A stretch of 47,386 nt of DNA from Lachnospiraceae bacterium. GTDB taxonomy: Bacteria > Bacillota > Clostridia > Lachnospirales > Lachnospiraceae. Made by a program: the position numbers and the translations under genes. The stretch is taken from the NCBI GenBank assembly GCA_016285575.1, contig JAEEQX010000008.1:1-47386 (forward strand). Direction: 5' to 3'. Shown here one piece after another: positions 1 to 7,871 of the stretch (positions are counted from its first letter, which is position 1; every line of letters begins with the position of its first letter). The notes under the pieces were generated by a model. It had not been told where the DNA came from and made no database searches. It was given only the letters and a program-made list of their open reading frames with translations.

Positions 1-804
1 CACTCCGACCCTGATGGGAAGTGCCTTTCTGTAACAACATTTTTTCCACTCATCAAAAAGAGCATGTGTCATCTCAAGGCTGTGGTCCTCATCCGTAAAA
101 ACGACGAAGTGATCCTGTACAAAACGACTGGAATTGGCATCTCCGAAAATACGCGCCAAAACTTCGGCAAATGATTTTAAAACTTTATCACCCTCTGCAA
201 AACCATATTGGTGATTAAAGTTTTTCATACCGCACAGATCAAAGAATAATATTGCGGGCACTTTTCCTTCACGAATCATACTGAGGCATCCTGCCTCCGC
301 AATATCCAAAAAACAGGTCATCGTCTGAAGTCCGGTCAGATGATCGTACAAGACCTTCGAAGACTTTCTTTCCCCCTTAACGACTCTGTCAAATGTCTCC
401 TTATGAGTGCCTTCAGAGTATTCACCTTCATCCGTATACCAAACCTGCGAAAGCCTTACACCTTCTTTGGTCTCAAAGTGTTCACCAACCGCATGAATGA
501 TGTTAAAAGAATCTCTGCCTTTTTTCTTCGTTCTGTATACTACATCATACTTTCCGCCTTCAGTAGCAAAACGATGCGCTGCTTCGGCTATCCTGGCGAC
601 ATCGTCAGGATATGCTTCGGCATACATGTTATGATTCATGTCATAATATGCTTCTTCTCTGTTGTCATAGTGAAATAATCTACAGAAACCGTCAGAAATA
701 ATAAGCGCAACGACACGCTTATCTATAAATTGATATATCGCAAACGGAATAACAGATTTCTCCAACAATTCGCGACTTTCGTTGCTGAATTCGTATCTTT
801 CCAT
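1..804 (-). CDS. PAS/GGDEF-like signalling protein, C-terminus cut off by the window edge
   Basis: The frame is open from an ATG at 804 to base 1 (268 codons), so the C-terminus lies outside the window. An AGGGGGG ribosome-binding site precedes the ATG. Residues about 10-140 resemble a PAS sensor (FAIYQFIDKRVVALIISDGF, then a Y-D-D-V-ARI stretch). A GGDEF-type domain starts near YDHLTGLQ at about residue 155, with the usual LFFDLCGMKNFN and GFAEGDKVL blocks. The signature that should read R-x-GGDEF reads S-R-F-V-Q-D-H-F-V-V-F instead, so both glycines and the acidic metal and substrate residues are lost. It is therefore probably an inactive GGDEF domain acting as a sensor or scaffold, perhaps with a further domain (EAL?) beyond the edge. 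The family call is fairly sure; the loss of activity is inferred from the motif. Confidence 0.75.
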   Translation of the reverse strand, partial: MERYEFSNESRELLEKSVIPFAIYQFIDKRVVALIISDGFCRLFHYDNREEAYYDMNHNMYAEAYPDDVARIAEAAHRFATEGGKYDVVYRTKKKGRDSFNIIHAVGEHFETKEGVRLSQVWYTDEGEYSEGTHKETFDRVVKGERKSSKVLYDHLTGLQTMTCFLDIAEAGCLSMIREGKVPAILFFDLCGMKNFNHQYGFAEGDKVLKSFAEVLARIFGDANSSRFVQDHFVVFTDEDHSLEMTHALFDEWKKCCYRKALPIRVGV

Positions 805-999
805 ACTTCCCCCCTATGAAAAGACTGTTTACACATTTCTTGTTAGTATTTTACCCTATCACAGCCAATATGTACACTAAAAAAAATCGTAAACCGGTTC
901 AGGGTATTAGTATCACGAAACGGCTACAAAAAATATTTCCTTCTCGGACATATTCTTATAGATCTTTGCATCCGTTTCGGCGAGTCGTATCCTCAATAT

Positions 1000-2271
1000 C
1001 TAGTCAAGCCACTGTGATGCGTCTTTTTCGGATATATATCCATCATCAACCATCTGCCTTATTCGTTTCTTAAGATCTGTTGCATTGTCGGCGTCATTAT
1101 CCAAAGCTCTTCCAAACCAAGATAAAGCATGCTCATAATCTTTTCTCGCATAGCACGCGATACCTGCATTGGTCATGTCCATTGTATCATTACCCAATGC
1201 CACAGCTCTGGAATAATAGAACGTGCTCTGAACATAGTCTTCTTCTTCGTAATAGTAAAAGCCTAAGTTTCTGTAGATATCAACATCAAGATATTCCTGA
1301 TCAAGAGCTGCCAGATAATACTCAACAGCTTTGGCATCATTAATGTCAACGCCGTATCCGTTATGATACATATCACCAAGTATCTTGCAATTCTCTCCTG
1401 ATAATCCATCGTAGTCGTCTGACTTAATCAGATAATATAATGCCTTGGAATAATCCTTATCACATTCTATACCATAGTAATATCTTCTACCTATTTCACC
1501 GTAGCCGGCAGCATCAAGCTGATTGTTTTTCTCGAGTTCTTCAAGATCAGCCAAAGAAAAATCTTTTAATGCTTCTTCATCGTACAACACACCTGTCTCA
1601 GGTGGCACAGGTATATCGGGAGTAACTGTTGTAACATTGCTTTCCTGCTGTGAATTCTGAAGCATACTTGCTTTATTGTACATCTTCACAAAGTGATACA
1701 TAAAGGCAGCCGAACCAGCAAGTGCGAGAACAACAAAGACTACTGTGATTAATCTATACGAGCTTTTGATAGTTGCAGGATTAACATACTTTTCAAATGC
1801 AGTGCCTTCAACAGGATTAACCAATTCGATGGTTTTTGTATCAGTCATCGAATCTTTTTTCTCAAGAAGCTTTGATACATAGAGTCGTAATTCTTCGATA
1901 GCCTGTGGAAGAGTCTTATCAAGTGCATCAAGCCAATGCACACGTGTAAGATAGTATTCCAACTCGCTGCTCATTTTTGTATCACAAAGTCTAAACGGAA
2001 CTATGGGTTTGTTAGCATTGAACTGAAGTGCTATCTCATTCATAACCTGACGTGACTCATTGGAATCATCAGTGTATATGAGAACTAATACACTCGAATG
2101 ATTGAGAGCTTCTGTAATCGCAGTTACCCACTCAGTTCCGGGCATAATATTTCTGGGCGCATACCAGCACTTGATACCATGTGATTCAAGATCTGATACC
2201 ACCGCATCCGCAACACTTTTATTTTTTGTAGAATAACTTATAAAAACATCAAAGTTTTCTGATTGATACAT
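1000..2271 (-). CDS. TIR domain - transmembrane - Sel1/TPR repeat protein
   Basis: 423 residues. Residues 6-135 form a TIR domain: DVFISYSTKNK at the start, then CWYAPRNIMPG, and SNESRQVMNEIALQF where Glu79 sits at the catalytic position of NAD-cleaving TIR domains. A linker leads to one membrane segment at about 174-195 (LITVVFVVLALAGSAAF). From about 250 to 415 there are Sel1/TPR-like repeats (YGEIGRRYYYG, ILGDMYHNGYGV, NLGFYYYEEEDY, NAGIACYARKDY). The topology suggests a cytoplasmic TIR and an outside repeat domain that could sense a ligand. TIR proteins in bacteria act in antiphage NAD depletion or in signalling; neither role is shown here. It is a single gene after a terminator, with a downstream neighbour (the GGDEF-like gene) about 195 bases away. 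Confidence 0.85.
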   Translation of the reverse strand: MYQSENFDVFISYSTKNKSVADAVVSDLESHGIKCWYAPRNIMPGTEWVTAITEALNHSSVLVLIYTDDSNESRQVMNEIALQFNANKPIVPFRLCDTKMSSELEYYLTRVHWLDALDKTLPQAIEELRLYVSKLLEKKDSMTDTKTIELVNPVEGTAFEKYVNPATIKSSYRLITVVFVVLALAGSAAFMYHFVKMYNKASMLQNSQQESNVTTVTPDIPVPPETGVLYDEEALKDFSLADLEELEKNNQLDAAGYGEIGRRYYYGIECDKDYSKALYYLIKSDDYDGLSGENCKILGDMYHNGYGVDINDAKAVEYYLAALDQEYLDVDIYRNLGFYYYEEEDYVQSTFYYSRAVALGNDTMDMTNAGIACYARKDYEHALSWFGRALDNDADNATDLKKRIRQMVDDGYISEKDASQWLD

Positions 2272-2309
2272 ATCATTCTCACCGCATATAATATATGATT
2301 CACAAAACG

Positions 2310-2329
2310 CTAAATCATACTAAATCATA
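2310..2329. repeat. Tandem 10-bp repeat upstream of the TIR gene
   Basis: CTAAATCATA occurs twice head to tail, 40 bases upstream of the TIR start. A related inverted segment (ATATATGATT) lies at 2291-2300. The period is one helical turn, so this may be a regulator site. No regulator is known. Confidence 0.4.
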
Positions 2330-2390
2330 TTATATATTATTCTCAAATATATTTATACTATTCTTTTCCATATGTAAATGTGTGAAAAAA

Positions 2391-2415
2391 AGTCTCCCGA
2401 CATAATCGGGAGACT
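2391..2415 (-). terminator. Terminator after the lipoprotein gene at 2497
   Basis: A perfect 10-bp stem (AGTCTCCCGA with TCGGGAGACT) and a 5-base loop are followed on the minus strand by a run of seven T. It separates the lipoprotein gene from the TIR gene. Confidence 0.85.
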
Positions 2416-2496
2416 TTTCGCAATAATCTATTGCATCTATACGTCACAAAACAAACAAATATTAAGTCTTTGTATCAATACTTTTTATCAATCAAA

Positions 2497-3078
2497 CTAT
2501 TTAACTCTTGTAAAACGACTTACTCCGCCGTTACCAATATAGTACACATCGGGGTCTGTTGCGGGAATATAGCATCCTACCCAATGTTCATCATTATTAT
2601 CAGTGAATTCTATGTACTGAAGACTGAATCCATCGAACTCTTCTACACCTTTTGTAATCTTACCCTCGTGTATTTTATCAACATCATCCTTGTCATCTGC
2701 AACATATTTATATGTTCCGTCAGCTGAAACTGTCATTGTACCTACAGCCTTGAATGAATTGTCATCCTGTTCTTTTTCTAATTTCCAAGTACCAACCATT
2801 GCTGCGATTGCATCCTTTTCTTCAATATTTTCTGCATCGGCTATCCCATTATCTTCTTCGGGTGCCACTTCGATCTCTCCTTCCGAACTAAGAATAACCA
2901 CGTTGTCTTCAACTTCTTCTTTATTGTATTCAACAATAGGTTCAGCACCACCTGCTTCTATATTGATAATCTCGGGTTCTGATTTTAATCCAAGATCAAT
3001 GCTTGGTGTGCATGCTGTAAAGGCTAATATGATTACGCCTGCAAGCATTGCTGATGTTATTAACGCAAACTTTTTCAT
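2497..3078 (-). CDS. Predicted lipoprotein with a C-terminal beta-rich domain
   Basis: 193 residues. The N-terminus is a lipoprotein signal: MKK, a hydrophobic stretch and FTAC with the lipid-accepting Cys at residue 23. A low-complexity acidic linker (many E, D, I and V) runs to about residue 90. The rest (VGTWKLEKEQDD, then TMTVSADGTYKYVADD) looks like a small lipocalin-like or DUF4595-type domain in which a WKL block is followed by repeated beta strands. It should be anchored to the outer face of the membrane. The function is unknown. An AGAGGTG ribosome-binding site precedes the ATG. A strong hairpin with a T-run sits 30 bases upstream of the start. Confidence 0.75.
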   Translation of the reverse strand: MKKFALITSAMLAGVIILAFTACTPSIDLGLKSEPEIINIEAGGAEPIVEYNKEEVEDNVVILSSEGEIEVAPEEDNGIADAENIEEKDAIAAMVGTWKLEKEQDDNSFKAVGTMTVSADGTYKYVADDKDDVDKIHEGKITKGVEEFDGFSLQYIEFTDNNDEHWVGCYIPATDPDVYYIGNGGVSRFTRVK

Positions 3079-3101
3079 TTTTATTCACCTCTCAAACTTA
3101 T

Positions 3102-3149
3102 AAAAAAGTGTTATAGTCAATCTCCTTAAAACGAAATTGATTATAACAC
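3102..3149 (-). terminator. Hairpin with T-run: end of the DUF436 gene or leader of the lipoprotein gene
   Basis: Arms at 3108-3121 and 3136-3149 pair over 14 bases with one G-T pair (GTGTTATAATCAAT on the minus strand). A run of six T follows on that strand. It is 77 bases after the DUF436 stop and only 30 bases before the lipoprotein ATG. It is most simply the DUF436 terminator, but a lipoprotein promoter would have to lie upstream of it or overlap it, so attenuation is possible. Confidence 0.7.
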
Positions 3150-3226
3150 CTTGATTTCAAAACGGGGGTCTTTTTTTATTATGTATATATTAAGATTTTA
3201 TTAAGACCGTTTTTGCTGCACATGTA

Positions 3227-3772
3227 CTATAAAAGTTCCTGATCGTAATGTGCTCTCTCTCCGCCGATAAACTTAGGACGTACTCTAGCAGAAGTAATAT
3301 GCGCACTTCCTATATGATTGTGCTCAAGACGAACAGGCACTGCAACTTTTTTAAGATGCATTCCTATAAAAGTATCACCTATGTCGATACCTGCATCTGC
3401 CTTAATCTCCTCAAGTGCAACTGGATGCTTGAATGTCTGATATGCAGTTGTTGCAAAAGAGCCACCTGCCTTGGGCTGGGGAACTACATTAACATACTCT
3501 GCATTAGGAACCGCTTCTGCCTCTACAATGATTGCTCTGTTGAGATGCTCACAACACTGTGCCGCAAGATAGATTCCTTTTTCATTAAGTGCTTTGTAGA
3601 TACCCTCGAATACCGCCTTGGCTACATCGAGGTTGGAGTTGCTGCCGATTTTATCTCCGCATACTTCTGATGATGAACATCCGATAACCATGATTTGCTT
3701 TTCGTGAAGCTTGGCTTTTTCTATAAGCTCGCTCGCTGTCTCGTACGCTTCTTTTGTAATGTCTTCGTACAT
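3227..3772 (-). CDS. DUF436 / TIGR01440 family protein (YwlG-like)
   Basis: 181 residues, the full usual length of the family. Recognisable blocks are VIGCSSSEVCGDKIGSNS near the N-terminus, AAQCCEHLNRAIIVE in the middle and KHPVALEEIKADAGIDIGDTFIGMHLK near the C-terminus. The conserved Cys and His residues suggest metal or thiol chemistry, but the activity of the family is not established. It follows the ECF transporter gene by 68 bases on the same strand and may be co-transcribed with it. Confidence 0.85.
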   Translation of the reverse strand: MYEDITKEAYETASELIEKAKLHEKQIMVIGCSSSEVCGDKIGSNSNLDVAKAVFEGIYKALNEKGIYLAAQCCEHLNRAIIVEAEAVPNAEYVNVVPQPKAGGSFATTAYQTFKHPVALEEIKADAGIDIGDTFIGMHLKKVAVPVRLEHNHIGSAHITSARVRPKFIGGERAHYDQELL

Positions 3773-3840
3773 ATATATCCCTTCTTTCCAAATAAATCAT
3801 ATATAATATATGACAATTTTTCAAAATATGGAATATTAAT

Positions 3841-4374
3841 TTATGAAATATCGTTCTGACCAATCATCTGATCAAATATCTTTTTAAGATGGCACTTGAA
3901 TACGAGTAGTATTCCAAATACAGCTCCGACTACAGCCTGCGCTATCTCGTAAGGAAGCTTGATAATTGCATACTCAGGTGTACTGTAGATGAACGCCTTA
4001 CCAAATGTATATCCGGCTACCATTATCACTGCGCCGACTGTTACACCGATAATTCCCGCAACCATCTTGTGCTTCTTAAATGTATAGTGCGCGATGTAAG
4101 AAATAACCAATGCCTGAATACCATGTGTAAAAAGCGATACCCACATGGGAAGGGGATAAAAAATTATATCTCCTATAAATGATCCAAGGCCGCCGACCAC
4201 AAATGCCTCCAGGGGATTAAGTAAAAGAGCTGCTGTACAGATAGCTATATCGCATAAGTACAAATGTCCGCCGGGAACCGGTACTCCAAATGATGAAAGT
4301 GCGATATTCATTGCCATGAAAAGCGCTGTTGCCGTTATTCTGATTGTTGTTAATTTTACTTGTCTCTTAGTCAT
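3841..4374 (-). CDS. ECF-type transporter S component (substrate-binding membrane protein)
   Basis: 177 residues from the ATG at 4374, chosen because GGAGG sits 7 bases before it. A longer frame to 4551 would run through the terminator at 4486-4513. The protein has about six hydrophobic segments and the signature of small vitamin-binding S components: ALFMAMNIALSSFGVPVP, then GHLYLCDIAICTAALLLNP and GGLGSFIGDIIFYPLPMW. S components bind a vitamin or metal and share an energising module encoded elsewhere. The substrate cannot be read from the sequence; riboflavin-type or related ECF families are closest. Upstream, a palindrome at 4415-4436 (TTGGTC and AACCAA half-sites) and a further GGTCAT at 4453-4458 may be operator sites. 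Confidence 0.75.
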   Translation of the reverse strand: MTKRQVKLTTIRITATALFMAMNIALSSFGVPVPGGHLYLCDIAICTAALLLNPLEAFVVGGLGSFIGDIIFYPLPMWVSLFTHGIQALVISYIAHYTFKKHKMVAGIIGVTVGAVIMVAGYTFGKAFIYSTPEYAIIKLPYEIAQAVVGAVFGILLVFKCHLKKIFDQMIGQNDIS

Positions 4375-4478
4375 AGTCTTTCCTCCGTAAGTTTGAGACA
4401 AGAATACTTTTATTTTGGTTCTATTAAAATGACCAATTTTTGAGTTTTTTATATGACCAGATTTTCTTACCCCTTCTA

Positions 4479-4513
4479 AAAAACGGGTGCCGGAAACAGT
4501 TATTACCGACACC
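4479..4513 (-). terminator. Terminator after iscU
   Basis: Arms at 4486-4493 and 4506-4513 (GGTGTCGG with CCGGCACC on the minus strand, with G-T pairing) are followed by a run of six T. It separates the iscS-iscU pair from the ECF gene. Confidence 0.8.
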
Positions 4514-4565
4514 TTATTCTTTGTAATCCCTTTCACATATAGTTTGAACAACTACTATTTTTTAT

Positions 4566-4940
4566 TTATTTTTTTCTTGACTCATAGTCTTCAAGTGCGG
4601 ACTTAATAGCCTCCTCCGCAAGTACTGAGCAGTGCATCTTATAATCAGGAAGTCCATCAAGTGCCTCTGCAACTGCTTCATTGGTAAGCTTCATCGCGTC
4701 TTCAACGGGCTTACCCTTGATAAGTTCTGTTGCCATGGAACTGGATGCTATAGCACTACCGCAACCGAATGTCTCGAACTTAACATCCTCGATGATGCCG
4801 TCCTCAATCTTAAGATACATCTTCATGATATCGCCGCACTTAGCGTTACCAACTTCTCCTATACCATTAGCATCTTCGATAACACCAACGTTTCTGGGAT
4901 TACGAAAATGATCCATAACTTTTTCACTGTATAATGCCAT
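4566..4940 (-). CDS. iscU: Iron-sulfur cluster scaffold protein, IscU/NifU N-terminal type
   Basis: 124 residues. The protein is a cluster assembly scaffold: iron and sulfur are built into a cluster on three Cys and an Asp before transfer to client proteins. The Cys residues are Cys35 (NAKCGD, with Asp37), Cys60 (FGCGSA) and Cys104 (HCSVLAEEA). It lies 16 bases after iscS on the same strand, and the two genes form one operon. The N-terminus (MALYSEKVMDHFRNPRNVG) is typical of clostridial forms. The usual partner mnmA is not next to it; an ECF transporter gene follows after a terminator. Confidence 0.95.
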   Translation of the reverse strand: MALYSEKVMDHFRNPRNVGVIEDANGIGEVGNAKCGDIMKMYLKIEDGIIEDVKFETFGCGSAIASSSMATELIKGKPVEDAMKLTNEAVAEALDGLPDYKMHCSVLAEEAIKSALEDYESRKK

Positions 4941-4956
4941 TGTTTTATCCTCCGTA

Positions 4957-6144
4957 TTACAATATGAATTCTGCTTTGCCTGCTACAAGATTTCTCCATA
5001 CAGGTGAAAAGCTTCTTAGATACTCAACAACTTCTTTTACATTTTTAATAATATATTCAACATCTTCATCCGTGATGTCTTCACCGATGCTAAGTCTGAG
5101 CGAACCATGAGCGACATCGTGAACTCTGCCTATTGCAAGTAATACGTGGCTTGGATCAAGTGAACCGGATGTACACGCACTACCTGATGAAGCTGCGATT
5201 CCTCTGTCATCAAGAAGTAAAAGCAATGACTCGCCTTCAATACCTTCGAAACAGAAGTTAACATTGCTCGGAAGTCTCTTGGTCTCATCACCGTTAATTG
5301 CTGAATGCTCTATCTCTTTCAATCCCTTGATAATGCGGTCTCTTTTTTCACTGAGTTTTTTCGCATTGTCATCAAGATTATCAAGCGCCTCTTTAAGTGC
5401 TGTGCCCATTGCAGCAATACCTGCTACATTCTCTGTACCCGCACGTTTGCCACGCTCCTGTGCACCACCCTCTATGATATTGGTAAGAGCGATTCCTTTT
5501 TTAACATATAAGAAACCAACACCCTTGGGACCGTGGAACTTATGAGCCGATGCTGAAAGCATATCAATGTTTTCATCTGCAACATTAATAGGAAGGTGTC
5601 CGATAGCCTGGACAGCATCCGTATGGAAAAGAACACCCTTCTTATGACATATCTCTCCAATCTCTTTGATTGGCTGAATAGTACCTATCTCATTGTTGGC
5701 ATACATAATAGTTACAAGGCAGGTGTCTTCCTTGATTGCTGCTTCAACTTCCGAAGGAACAACAAGTCCGTTCTCATGCACATCAACAAGTGTGATTTCA
5801 AAGCCTTCTTTCTTTAACTTCTCAAGGGTATGTAATACAGCATGATGTTCGAATGCTGATGATACGATGTGCTTCTTGCCCTTTCTCTCTCCGAGTCTGG
5901 CTGCTGATATAATCGCCTGATTATCAGCCTCGCTCCCTCCCGATGTGAAGAATATCTCACGAGGAAACTCTGCGCCGATAGCCTTGGCTATATCTTCTCT
6001 GGTACCCTCTAAGATCTCTTTGGCCTTCTGACCGAATGTGTAGAGGCTCGAAGGGTTACCCCATGTTTCCTCATTTACTTTTATAAAAGTTTTCAAAGCG
6101 CCCTCGCTTATTGCTGTAGTGGCCGCATTGTCTGCATATATCAT
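4957..6144 (-). CDS. iscS: Cysteine desulfurase, NifS/IscS type
   Basis: 395 residues from the ATG at 6144. AAGGAG lies 8 bases before this ATG, whereas the upstream TTG at 6150 is too close to it. The enzyme takes sulfur from cysteine with pyridoxal phosphate and passes it as a persulfide to the scaffold. [12 protein letters not shown] carries the PLP lysine at about residue 202. [17 protein letters not shown] carries the catalytic Cys at about 324 in a flexible loop. The start (IYADNAATT) is standard. It heads an operon with iscU and diverges from the Rrf2-type gene at 6279, with palindromes in the shared promoter region. Confidence 0.96.
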   Translation of the reverse strand: MIYADNAATTAISEGALKTFIKVNEETWGNPSSLYTFGQKAKEILEGTREDIAKAIGAEFPREIFFTSGGSEADNQAIISAARLGERKGKKHIVSSAFEHHAVLHTLEKLKKEGFEITLVDVHENGLVVPSEVEAAIKEDTCLVTIMYANNEIGTIQPIKEIGEICHKKGVLFHTDAVQAIGHLPINVADENIDMLSASAHKFHGPKGVGFLYVKKGIALTNIIEGGAQERGKRAGTENVAGIAAMGTALKEALDNLDDNAKKLSEKRDRIIKGLKEIEHSAINGDETKRLPSNVNFCFEGIEGESLLLLLDDRGIAASSGSACTSGSLDPSHVLLAIGRVHDVAHGSLRLSIGEDITDEDVEYIIKNVKEVVEYLRSFSPVWRNLVAGKAEFIL

Positions 6145-6176
6145 AGTCAATACTCCTTTCGTTTGGCTGCTTTATC

Positions 6177-6205
6177 ATATTATACCTATTTACCTATAGT
6201 GTCAA
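6177..6205 (-). promoter_or_regulatory. Promoter of the iscS-iscU operon
   Basis: On the minus strand TTGACA (6200-6205) is followed, 15 bases on, by TATAAT (6179-6184) or, 17 bases on, by TAATAT (6177-6182). The left arm of the 6186-6216 palindrome and part of its right arm lie within this promoter, so a bound regulator would block it. Confidence 0.65.
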
Positions 6206-6216
6206 TAGGCAAATAG
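6186..6216. promoter_or_regulatory. Palindromic operator between iscS and the Rrf2/IscR gene
   Basis: Arms CTATTTACCTAT (6186-6197) and ATAGGCAAATAG (6205-6216) pair over 12 bases with one mismatch. A second, shorter palindrome (ACCTAT and ATAGGT, 6237-6254) covers the -10 box of the regulator gene. Both contain the ACCTAT/ATAGG core. This fits autoregulation and control of iscSU by the Rrf2 protein; the binding itself is inferred. Confidence 0.6.
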
Positions 6217-6220
6217 AGGG

Positions 6221-6250
6221 TTGATAAACCTACTAAACCTATGGTATAAT
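6221..6250 (+). promoter_or_regulatory. Promoter of the Rrf2/IscR gene
   Basis: TTGATA (6221-6226) and TATAAT (6245-6250) are 18 bases apart. The -10 box lies inside the palindrome at 6237-6254. Confidence 0.7.
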
Positions 6251-6278
6251 AGGTCGAGATTTTGAAAGGGGTATTGCT

Positions 6279-6704
6279 ATGATTTCAACCAGAGGCAGAT
6301 ACGCTCTACGCGTAATGATAGATATCGCACAAAATGAAAAAGAAAACGGCTCTTATATACCGCTTAAGGATATTGCTGAGAGGCAGAATCTCTCCAAGAA
6401 GTACTTAGAGATAATTGTAAAAGATATGGTATCCGGTAATCTCTTGAAGGGTGCAAGCGGAAAAGGTGGTGGATATAAGCTCTGCAGAAAGCCTGATGAA
6501 TACAGCGTAGGAGAAATCCTTGAATTAATGGAAGGCTCTCTCTCATCCGTAGCATGTCTTGCAGAAAAAGATTTCGAATGTCCAAGAAAAGGCGAGTGCC
6601 AGACACTTCCGATGTGGGAAGAATTTGATGATATGGTTCACGACTTCTTCTTCAATAAAAAGTTAAGTGATCTTATACATCAGGTTAATAACGCTAAAAA
6701 ATAA
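6279..6704 (+). CDS. iscR: Rrf2-family regulator, IscR-like
   Basis: 141 residues. An N-terminal winged helix (MISTRGRYALRVMIDIAQ, then KKYLEIIVKDM) is typical of the family. Cys93, Cys101 and Cys107 (VACLAEKDFECPRKGEC) match the three-Cys cluster site of IscR, so it probably senses iron-sulfur status by holding a cluster. Position supports this: it diverges from iscS-iscU and has palindromes in both promoters. A cysteine-metabolism regulator of the CymR type normally lacks these Cys residues, so IscR is the better reading. GAAAGGGG lies before the ATG. A terminator follows at 6741. Confidence 0.88.
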   Translation: MISTRGRYALRVMIDIAQNEKENGSYIPLKDIAERQNLSKKYLEIIVKDMVSGNLLKGASGKGGGYKLCRKPDEYSVGEILELMEGSLSSVACLAEKDFECPRKGECQTLPMWEEFDDMVHDFFFNKKLSDLIHQVNNAKK

Positions 6705-6740
6705 TAAGTGACCAAATTACATATAATACTAAAACAAAAA

Positions 6741-6766
6741 GCAGGTGCATACGCGCCTGCTTTTTT
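6741..6766 (+). terminator. Terminator after the Rrf2/IscR gene
   Basis: GCAGGTGC and GCGCCTGC pair with one G-T pair across a 4-base loop, followed by six T on the plus strand. Confidence 0.88.
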
Positions 6767-6836
6767 GAAAGGGGTAAATGAATGAATTCGTTTAGATATC
6801 TATATAAATATATCTATCTACATTAGTTATACGTTT

Positions 6837-7862
6837 TTACTTGAACATTTTTTTGGTATCTTCAAGCGAATTTATTACTTTATCGCACCAAGCATCGAAT
6901 TCAGGATCCTCTACTTGGCATTCAGGATGTGACAATACGTAATAAAGTGATTGTCTTACACCTATACTAAAAGGAACTTTGGTCTGCATCGTCGGTACTA
7001 CTCTTTTAAGCTTGCTGTTGTCAAATACTACCGATACAGCCTTATCTCCAATAAGACTTCCCTCGAAATCAAATCCATACTTATCACCAACCGCACTTAA
7101 GTACTCCGATGATACATGGTATGCATTGAGTTTAACACCAAGCGCATCTGCGATTGTCTGATATATCTGATTCCAAGTAAGTACTTCATCACCTGTTATC
7201 TGGAATGCTTCTCCTATCGCATGACGATTACCCATAAGGCCTGTATAACCGATAGCAAAATCGGAGTTATGTGTTACAGTCCACAATGAAGTTCCATCGC
7301 CTTGAATAATAACCGGCTTACCTTCAAGCATACGTTTGATAACCTGGTAAAAGCCCTTCTTGCCGTGTACTCCAAGAGGAACATTTCTCTCGTCATATGT
7401 GTGACTCGGTCTAACGATAGTAACAGGGAATCCTTCCTCGCGATATTTTTTCATAAGGAATTCTTCACACTTAATCTTGTTGCGTGAATATTCCCAATGA
7501 GGATTGGAAAGCGTTGTTCCCTCTGTGATTATATAGTTAGCTGCGGGCTTATTATAAGCGGACGCCGAACTGATGTACATATACTGATTGGTCTTATCCT
7601 TGAAGAGTCTATAGTCTCTCTCAACCTGCTCAAGCGTAAATCCAATGAACTCATTAACCACATCAAAATGCATACCGGATAATTTTTCTTCGGCTTCTTT
7701 TTCATTGGAAATATCGCACACTATCTGATGTACATTTTCAGGAAGCACATCCGATCTGTTGCCTCTGTTAAGTACCCATACTTCCCACGAAGGGTCATTG
7801 GCCAGACGCTTAACTATAGCTGTACTGATTGTACCCGTTCCGCCTATAAATAACGCTTTCAT
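6837..7862 (-). CDS. NAD-dependent epimerase/dehydratase (extended SDR family)
   Basis: 341 residues from the ATG at 7862. The GTG at 7868 overlaps the AAGGAG ribosome-binding site and is rejected. The Rossmann nucleotide-binding motif GGTGTIS is at the N-terminus. An SSASAYNK block and YSRNK supply the Ser and Tyr-x3-Lys of the active site. The C-terminal half (VTHNSDFAIGYTGLMGN, then GEAFQITGDEVLTWNQIY) resembles sugar-nucleotide epimerase or reductase relatives of the CSP41 branch. The substrate is unknown. It lies 9 bases after the alcohol dehydrogenase gene, so the two are probably one operon. Confidence 0.82.
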   Translation of the reverse strand: MKALFIGGTGTISTAIVKRLANDPSWEVWVLNRGNRSDVLPENVHQIVCDISNEKEAEEKLSGMHFDVVNEFIGFTLEQVERDYRLFKDKTNQYMYISSASAYNKPAANYIITEGTTLSNPHWEYSRNKIKCEEFLMKKYREEGFPVTIVRPSHTYDERNVPLGVHGKKGFYQVIKRMLEGKPVIIQGDGTSLWTVTHNSDFAIGYTGLMGNRHAIGEAFQITGDEVLTWNQIYQTIADALGVKLNAYHVSSEYLSAVGDKYGFDFEGSLIGDKAVSVVFDNSKLKRVVPTMQTKVPFSIGVRQSLYYVLSHPECQVEDPEFDAWCDKVINSLEDTKKMFK

Positions 7863-7871
7863 ATTCACTCC

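Noticed and set aside
3651-3863. 70-residue basic minus-strand frame
   Set aside because: It overlaps the DUF436 gene in another frame and has no family match.
3841-4551. Longer frame for the ECF protein starting at 4551
   Set aside because: It runs through the iscU terminator; the ATG at 4374 has a good ribosome-binding site.
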